A stretch of DNA of 64,000 nucleotides, from contig CM066914.1 of assembly GCA_033964015.1 (NCBI GenBank), positions 34,083,492 to 34,147,491 of the forward strand, written 5' to 3'. The notes under the pieces were generated by a model. It saw nothing but the letters and a program-made list of their open reading frames with translations, was not told the origin of the DNA and did no database searches. Within the stretch, counting starts at the first letter, position 1. Each line of letters starts with the position of its first letter. This stretch comes from Scolanthus callimorphus. Lineage: Eukaryota; Cnidaria; Anthozoa; Actiniaria; Edwardsiidae. The translations under genes were made by a program, and so were the position numbers. This document shows positions 57,417 to 64,000 of this stretch, in pieces.

Positions 57417-58100
57417 ACGGGATCCCGCCTGGGATTGGGCGGGATACCGCCTTTTCACCGCCCGGGATTAGTGGACATCCTGCCTTAGCGGGATCCTGCC
57501 ATCCCACCCGGGATCCCGCTATCCCACCGGGATCCCGCCATCCCACCCGGGATCCCGCCATCCCACCCGGGATCCCGCCATCCCCCCCGGGATCCCGCCA
57601 TCCCGCCCGGGATTAGTGGACATCCCGCCTAAGCTGGATCCCACCCGGGATCCCGCCATCCCACCCGGGATCCCGCCATCAGACCCGGCATCCCGCCATT
57701 CCACCCGGGATCCCACAATTCTACCTGGGATCCCACCCGGGATCTTGCCATCCCACATGGGATGCTGTCACCTCACTTGGGATCCCATCATCCCACCCGG
57801 GATCCTGGGATCCCGCCATCCCACCTTGGATCCTGCCATCCACCCATCCCGCCATCCTCCCGGTATCCCACCATCCCACCCAGGATCCCGCAATAACACC
57901 TGGGATCCTGCCATCCCACCTGGGATCTTGCCATCCCACCTGTGATCGTGTCACCCCACCTGGGATCCCAACTGGGATCCTGCCATCCCTCCCGGGATCT
58001 TGCATTATTCTGCCACCTTACCCGGGATCTTGCTATCCCACCCGGGATCTTCTCATCCCACTAAGGATCCCGCCATCACACCCAGAATCCCAATCGAGAT
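57417..58100 (+). repeat. CCCACCCGGGATCCCGCCAT minisatellite
   Basis: About 30 units of roughly 20-22 bases, each with GGGATCC and CCATCCCACC, over 680 bases; degeneracy increases to the right. Each unit contains an inner palindrome (GGGATCCC). Frames on both strands (Gly/Pro/Asp-rich) are products of the repeat. Confidence 0.9.
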
Positions 58101-58368
58101 CCTGCCTACAGGAAAGGCCATCACAGCAGATGAATTCTGTCTTTTATATGGATTTTGAAAAAGCAAACTTGTCCCTGGTTTAACCTATGTGTCCCCTGAT
58201 GTCATCACAAGAAAATGCATTTACAATTAATGAGAAATCAATATATGTTTCAAGATTTCCTAATAATGTGTAACATGACTAATGCTTACAGAGGAACTTA
58301 TATAACTTGTCTATATTGCATAGACACTTGCCGAGACCCCCGTCTATGCAAAGCATGTGGAATAGTCT

Positions 58369-59490
58369 AGGAGCAGCGACCGGAAAAAAATCGCGTCGTT
58401 GCACCCAACGCGCAGACCCAGGAAAATAACATAGAAAGATAGGTACATGCCTAAGGTTCAATTTGATCCCTATCGCACAGATTGGCTTGTGGGACAACAC
58501 CCCGATATTTGGCATTTTGTTCCCCTGCTGCTCACATGTCCTTTGCAAAACATTGCGAACTTATACGCCTCTAAACCCCTCATTCAAGGATCAAATGTAT
58601 CCAAAACTTTGTATCATTGTAAGAAATCGCACACTTTAAATTCCTAGCTGTAAATCTGCCCTTAATACCCACTCTAACGCCAGAAATAGAAATTAGAAGT
58701 TGGCAGCCATATTAGTTCTTTGTTATTCTAATGAGTTGTGCCTCCTCTCCTGAAGATATAGATATAGGCTGTAGCGCTACAAGTACAGCGTGTCTAAATG
58801 TGTGCGTTGGCAAAATATATCCCTCGCAATGCATTGAACACTTATGTGGACATTTTACTGATTTCGTGTGTTTTCTGTGATCTCTGCTGGCATAAACAAA
58901 ACATTATATGTCTATTAGAAAATACCAAAAACATTTTCTTTATTCGAAATTACCTAGTGAAATGATTCAGACAATGTCGGTGAAGAGATACCTGACCATT
59001 AAAACTATATACATTAGGCCGGGAAAGCTGTACAGTCTATGTCATTCTTGACTGTTCAGTTGTCAGGAACTCATGAATAACAAAGGAACCTCATGAATAA
59101 CAAAAGGTTCAAAATGGCCGCCGTCACAGATATATTTTTAACCTTCACTTTTACAGTGTACGAAAATTACGGCACAATTTTATATCTTACCATTTGAAAC
59201 GCATTTACTTCTACAAGTATGCCGAGTTTGATGTGTTTCTTGGTAAGATTTTGAATTTTACAGGCTTTGAATTAGTTTAGAATTTTACAAAGAACATGTG
59301 AGCATCTTCTAACAAAAGTGCCCGAAATCGTAATGTTGTCCCATCGGCTCATTTGTAACATCTGGTCTAAATTAAACCTTATACATATACCTATCATCCT
59401 GTGCTACTTTCCGGGTCTGCGCGAAGGGTGCTACGAAAACCACTTTCTAGGCCTCTTTTCAAGATCTGCTCCTAGGCTAGACTAGACTAG
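58369..59490. mobile_element. Possible 1.1-kb inverted-repeat element
   Basis: GTCTAGGAGCAGCGACC to GCGCAGACCCAGG (58369-58425) is matched, inverted and less exactly, by CCGGGTCTGCGCGAAGGGTG to AGATCTGCTCCTAGGCTAG (59410-59480). The interior is open on both strands for up to 89 codons without known motifs. Confidence 0.45.
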
Positions 59491-59510
59491 ATCTGCTCCT
59501 AGACTTGCTT

Positions 59511-59635
59511 AAAGGCCCATCACCAACCGGGAGCCTTTGCGCCCCGTTTTCTTTTGTTTTCAAATTGGTCCATTGTTTTTCGGGTACTCTGATTGGCTAA
59601 GAGTCCGCAAAGGCTCTTGGTTGGTGATGGGCCTT
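59511..59635. mobile_element. Short TA-flanked MITE
   Basis: AAGGCCCATCACCAACCGGG and CTTGGTTGGTGATGGGCCTT are inverted copies, each next to TA. About 125 bp. The inner GAGCCTTTGCG is also mirrored. Confidence 0.75.
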
Positions 59636-59639
59636 TAAT

Positions 59640-60715
59640 GAAAATCTTGTGAAAAAGACCTGTGAAAAAAACTTGTGAAGCACCTGTGAAAAATGCTCAT
59701 AAAAGAACCCCAAAATTTGGCCAACAAACCGGTGAAAAAGACAGATTGTTTAAGGACTTCAAGCAATTTTTACAAGAAGAGGTCAAAATTTTGTTACTCT
59801 GAGAAAATAAAATTCACAATTCACAAAATGTTGCATTTAGCAGGAAAAACCTAATAATTCTACCACTCTAGCTGATGCAAAATACTATACTTTTTCAAGG
59901 ATTGAAAGTTACGCCCCCACCTTCCCCATGCCAACCCCCAGAGACAGCTCACCTCATGCGAACGGAATCCTACCACAGTGATTATGCTGTTCTTTAAAAG
60001 AGCAGATTTCAGATGATGCCAGAGCATGAATTAAGAACAAACAAACATGCAGTCTCTTGTTTTCTGCAATTACTTTGTCTCCTTTTGCAGCTTGTGTTTT
60101 TACTCTCCCAACATCACAACATGCTCTATTGCGCTCAATTGTACTTCAATTTGCATTTAGATTTCAACACTCAATATCAAATCCACTCTGTGACACCAAA
60201 AACTCTGTGCAGGTGATGAGTCTGTTTTTTCATTTTTAAGCAATGTATATTGAAAATGGTGAATAAAACCCATGGTAAAACTATGAATATTTTTTTACTT
60301 GAATTCATGTGCTGCTTCTTAGCTCCTTCACTTGTTGCTGGCTAGATTATTTAATTGTTTCAGACTGAAGGCAGCGTGAAGTTCTGTTGATTGCAGTATG
60401 CATATGCATTCTGTTTTACCTGAAAAACGTGACAAGCAGGATACATTGTGGTCACTCCAACAGGTCAAGCCTTGTCTAATTACCTGTATGTCATTACAAC
60501 AAAATCAAATGCTCCATGATCTAGTGCCTGTCAACCTGCGAGTGAATAATTAAGACAGGTTGTTTTATAAGCGAGCAAGTTGAACACTAGTTGTCAAGAT
60601 TATTGTTACGAAAATGTAACAAATATGTTAACTTTGGTATTGGTGTTTTTTGAAAGGTATGAATATAAGTGATAAGCTGTTGTCCCTGCCAAAGTTCACA
60701 GAAATGTTGCTCATT
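59640..60715. other. Intergenic DNA, no gene seen
   Basis: AT-rich with several short GTGAAAAA repeats near 59645-59740. Small frames near 60013-60239 show no family similarity. Confidence 0.4.
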
Positions 60716-60927
60716 ACAGCCATTCTCAGTTACATGCTCTGTTACATGCAACATGAGGTTGCTGGGAAAAAAGCTTGCAAGCGAAAACTTGTTTTTTTTT
60801 GTCAAAGTTTCCATGGCAATGCACGTGCTTTCGCCGGCTTGTCTCGCTCAGACAAGACAGTGAAACGAGTTTTCGCTTGCAAGCTTTTTTCCAGGCGACC
60901 GCGTGTATTAACTGAGAATGGCTGTAA
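60716..60927. repeat. Fold-back of about 210 bp
   Basis: ACAGCCATTCTCAGTTA and GGAAAAAAGCTTGCAAGCGA are mirrored by TCGCTTGCAAGCTTTTTTCC and TAACTGAGAATGGCTGT, with partial pairing between. The open frames here read the palindrome. Confidence 0.7.
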
Positions 60928-61286
60928 GCATGAAAAATATTTGCCAAGGCTATCCAAATTATACATTCCTGTCAAACCATGGTTTAGCAGCTTATTCCTC
61001 TGTCTCAGAGATTTTGCAAATACTCATAAAGCTACTATGTTTGATTACAGGATTATGAAACTATGAAAAACCACAGTAATTAATAAATGGCAACTTCATA
61101 TAGATTAGAGTGGATTTCAGATACGTGTTGTAAGTAGATCATACTTGTGTTTTCTTTTCGATTGCCAATTGAGGTCAAGAGGTCTTGAAATTTGTTTAGT
61201 CAAGCAAATTACGAGTGGTAAAAATGATCACTTTGGGACTTGTTTTCTTGGATAGGCGGATTTCAGATGATTATAACTTAACTTAA

Positions 61287-61925
61287 AGCGGGACTGTCAC
61301 GGTACGCACATGCTCGAGCAAAGACCGCCGATCCCGCATAACTATCATTCAAAACGGGGATTCCCTGTTTAAATAAACCAATCACGGGACACTTCGTTAT
61401 CGCGGGAAAGTACCCACGCCCCGCGCGACGTCGCCTCAGTGAAAACATAATTTGGAGTTCATTCGTCAGGAGGCGACATTATGCTAAGTTTTTAGGGGTT
61501 TTAGGCAAATGAGCTGCAAAATCGTTGTCTGAGGTGAAGATACCGTAGCCCTTGTCTTGAACAATTTCCATGTCTCGTGGACCCTTTTCGATATCCAGAT
61601 CCTGCTTTTATTGTGTTCCCAAGCCATTTTGGCGTAAGGACGACCTCGATTAGGCCTTTCTTGTTGGGCAGCCATCAGTGAAAATGACGCTCGAGTCTCA
61701 TTCAATTTAAAACGACAAACAATATTGCATCGACTCCAAAATTTGGTCACGATACTAAGGAGATCTCAGGAGAGAATACCCGTTAAGAATTAAGGGTAGA
61801 TGAACCCCGAAACAACAAGATTTGAACGGATTCTACCGGCGTAATTCCTCCCTTTCACAGCCATCGTTCCGGCCCGGACCAAAGTGATCATAATTCGCAC
61901 ATGCGCGTACCGTGACAGTCCCGCT
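61287..61925. mobile_element. TTAA-flanked element with AGCGGGACTGTCACGG ends
   Basis: The ends AGCGGGACTGTCACGGTACG and CGTACCGTGACAGTCCCGCT are perfect inverted copies flanked by TTAA (61283-61286, 61926-61929); TA fits equally. 639 bp. A minus-strand frame (61484-61750, 88 codons) contains MAAQQERPNRGRPYAKMAWE and RIWISKRVHETW, which looks coding-like. It may be a captured or ancestral gene fragment. Confidence 0.75.
61484..61690 (-). other. Coding-like fragment within the TTAA element
   Basis: From an internal ATG the minus-strand frame reads a basic, Trp- and Arg-containing peptide (RGRPYAKMAWEHNKSRIWIS, then KRVHETWKLFKTR). A W-x-x-x-x-V-x-x-x-W arrangement occurs, from memory, at the start of several uncharacterised cnidarian proteins near transposon-like genes. 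It lacks any catalytic domain. Function not assigned. Confidence 0.3.
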
Positions 61926-62339
61926 TTAAATTAGAAGCTGCGTGTAGGAGTCCCTTCAGAGACTACTACTTTAAACGTTATTAATCGCTGAACATGCATT
62001 GAACAATATTAACTGAGTTTCGTCAGGTTCCGAAAGCTTGTTAATCATGAAGAAATTGTTAAACAAACATTGACAAATTAATGTTGAATCAAATGTTGAA
62101 CTGTGGCCAAGTCTCTTGCTTGTCTTGTCACCTCTCCGGTTTTCCCTATGGCATTTTGTTTTCTAAGCTTTTTTGAGCAGTAAAGAACGTTAGCGGCCAA
62201 ATTATACAAGGAAAAGAAACATCACATAAGTATACATAATAACAAATACTTGCCAGTGTTTGTAGCTTAGTTTCTTTCAAATGTCGATACGATAGTAGAG
62301 TTAGAGGCGAAGGCTGAAGACACGTTTTCCCGTTTTCGG

Positions 62340-62598
62340 TGGTGAAAAAAGACGACGCGTCGGTGCGTCGCGTTTCCCGCCTTTTTGGTGTCACGTGACC
62401 TTACGTATGTGTGGGCTGCCTGTGGTGTGGTTAATCAAACATGGCGCCTTCCTTCCTTTGCTTCTTGTTTCGCGGTCGTTCCTTGCCATGAAATGTGGAA
62501 AGATGGGTGCAAAAACAGCTTATCCGAAAAGTGGGTTGAATTGCTAAACGATTTAATTATTGAAGATTTTTCTAAATGCATTCGGACTGTTTTTTTCT
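62340..62598 (+). promoter_or_regulatory. Possible promoter and first exon
   Basis: A local CpG-rich patch with palindromic GACGACGCGTCGGTGCGTCG, GGTGTCACGTGACC (E-box) and TTACGTA is followed by CAAACATGGCGCCTTCCTTC and later by a donor-like CTGTAAGTTATG at 62598. ATGGCGCC could be a start, but that frame closes after 16 codons. Another frame without an ATG stays open to the donor. Likely regulatory, but not proven transcribed. Confidence 0.35.
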
Positions 62599-62599
62599 G

Positions 62600-63558
62600 T
62601 AAGTTATGCCTTTTTCTTTATGACAACTGAATTCTAAGAGAACATCAGAATGGGCGAGTTCAAGCACAAGACAAATGTTACATTTTTTCGCAATAACTAA
62701 ATTGTAAATTACCTAGAAATAATACAGAATAGTACATAATTCTTCAAATTTATTATCATGGATACACATGAATTTTGGCAGAATGATATAAAGTTTATGT
62801 TGACAAATCTTATCTACATGAGTGAACTTCCAGTAGTTATAGCTGTGGAATAGGTAAAATCTCATTGTGGCTCAAGCCTAGTTTATATGTCACTTAATTT
62901 CGATAATTAAATTTGTCTCAATTAAATTTGTCCGAAATACGATGTATAAACTAGGCCTCAGTGTACTTTAGTCTGTAAACATAGATGTACTATGTAGACT
63001 GTTGGGGCTTTCTCACGTTATATTACTGAGGTATAGGGGTGTACAATATGATGGGTAAGAAATCACAGTTTGTAGTATCTTTTAGGAGTTTTCCCCTTGA
63101 ATTTTGCAGTAAATTAGAGTAAGTATTATTTGGGAAATATCAGGTTTAATGCTGTTGGCCACTGTCAATATTATTTGGGGGCCTCCCCTCTCCCCAATCA
63201 TAATTACAGGGGGGACAAGAGTAGTGCCCCTCATCCAACTGCTTCCATCACCCCTAGATACTGAAAGATGTGCCTGAGAAAATAACAAGTTATAATAATA
63301 ATGAAAATCAAAGCTAGAGTTGGGAAATCATGGCTACGATCAAAATCAAATTTAATTAAACAATCAAAACAAAGGTTGTTGTTTTGATTTCAAAAGAAAA
63401 CCAAAATTAACAGTTTCTTCACATCATATTTTCTCATACCATTTTGTTGATACTTAAGATTAGAATTCACAGCTTTTTTTCACGTTTTTCCTGATTCAAA
63501 ATGTCACATTTTTCTCATGATTTTCACAGGGTTTTTTCACAGGTCAAAATAGTTCACA
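62600..63558. other. AT-rich DNA between the possible first exon and the right-edge element
   Basis: No recognisable gene. Inverted TAGTTTATATGTCACTTAATT and ATACGATGTATAAACTAGGC near 62878-62965 may be ends of a short decayed element. Confidence 0.4.
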
Positions 63559-64000
63559 GCACATTAGTTACGAACCGAGTTAATGAGCTGATTAAGTGCG
63601 CGTCTGCGCACTACGTCCAAGCACCAATGTAATTGATTCAAGAGACAAATTAGTATTCAACTTTAGAAGACGGACTAAAACGGAGTATAGCAACAGGAGT
63701 GAGAGCATTTGTTTTTTCCTTTATATTTCCCTGCACCAGAAATAATGGCGCCTTATAATCAATCAGACATTATGAAGAAAGATGACAATATCCCATGCAG
63801 TGGACAGTTTAAAGATCGAGAATTCGTAGGATGAATAATTTTGCTCAAAGCGTTGCTATGCAAATCAGTGTTATCTGGAAAAACTTCAAAGTGCGTGCAA
63901 ACTTCTTCCGCAATTTATTACTTACTCGGCATTTTCCCAACGAAATGAAACCTCACACAATTTTTATCAATGTTTCCTTGAGATATTGTGCTAAAAGGAA
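63559..64000. mobile_element. Long-arm fold-back element, third copy, cut by window end
   Basis: Starts GCACATTAGTTACGAACC like the elements at 26721 and 37502, and follows their left arm to the last base with noticeably more differences than units 1 and 2 show from each other. Its flank (AAAATAGTTCACA) differs from theirs, so it is an independent insertion rather than a further array unit. Confidence 0.8.

Noticed and set aside
57519..58005. Gly/Pro-rich frames on both strands
   Set aside because: They are products of the 20-22 bp GGGATCC minisatellite.

Overview
This window is metazoan nuclear DNA. It is AT-rich, has spliced exons with consensus donor and acceptor sites, and is dominated by mobile elements: LINE, BEL/Pao-like and Penelope-like remnants, tRNA-headed SINEs, and many non-autonomous inverted-repeat elements with TA, TTAA or TAA target sites. 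This mix suggests an anthozoan cnidarian such as a stony coral. That assignment is inference from repeat style and gene structure; no marker gene proves it. Few genes are present, and most open frames lie in repeats.

Layout. (1) 1-9.2 kb: a phase-consistent chain of four candidate exons on + (346-480, 2639-2681, 7532-7639, 8935 to about 9125), ending in a stop and an AATAAA. Its introns hold a decayed LINE, several short fold-back elements, a large 195-bp inverted-repeat pair, and a 70-bp tandem repeat that multiplies the splice donor of exon 3. (2) 10-18.1 kb: two tandem paralogues of a two-pore-domain (K2P) potassium channel about 5.16 kb apart. The first is intact (291 aa, two exons, with the intron inside the first pore glycine codon). 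The second carries a one-base deletion. Between them are a piggyBac-like element nested in another inverted-repeat element and a BEL/Pao-like fragment. (3) 18.7-22.3 kb: inverted-repeat elements, including a 2.1-kb fold-back with a 566-bp TTAA-flanked element inserted in its left arm. (4) 22.3-55 kb: a tandem array of four related segments (about 22.3-35.0, 35.0-45.65, 45.65-52.03 and 52.03-55 kb) that differ by insertions and deletions. Units 1 and 2 share a long fold-back element with arms of about 0.6-0.8 kb. In unit 1 this element carries a 1,977-bp Harbinger-like insertion, and unit 2 keeps the empty site. Unit 3 contains a 4.1-kb inverted-repeat element with a degraded Penelope-like body. 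(5) 55-64 kb: mostly non-coding DNA with a roughly 680-bp minisatellite, several short inverted-repeat elements, a possible promoter and first exon near 62.4 kb, and at the right edge a third copy of the fold-back arm seen in the array.

The only gene I identify with confidence is the K2P channel. The main interest lies in the array, where filled and empty sites let the order of insertions be read, and in the duplicated and decaying channel pair. Everything was read by eye; no alignment, database search or folding program was run.
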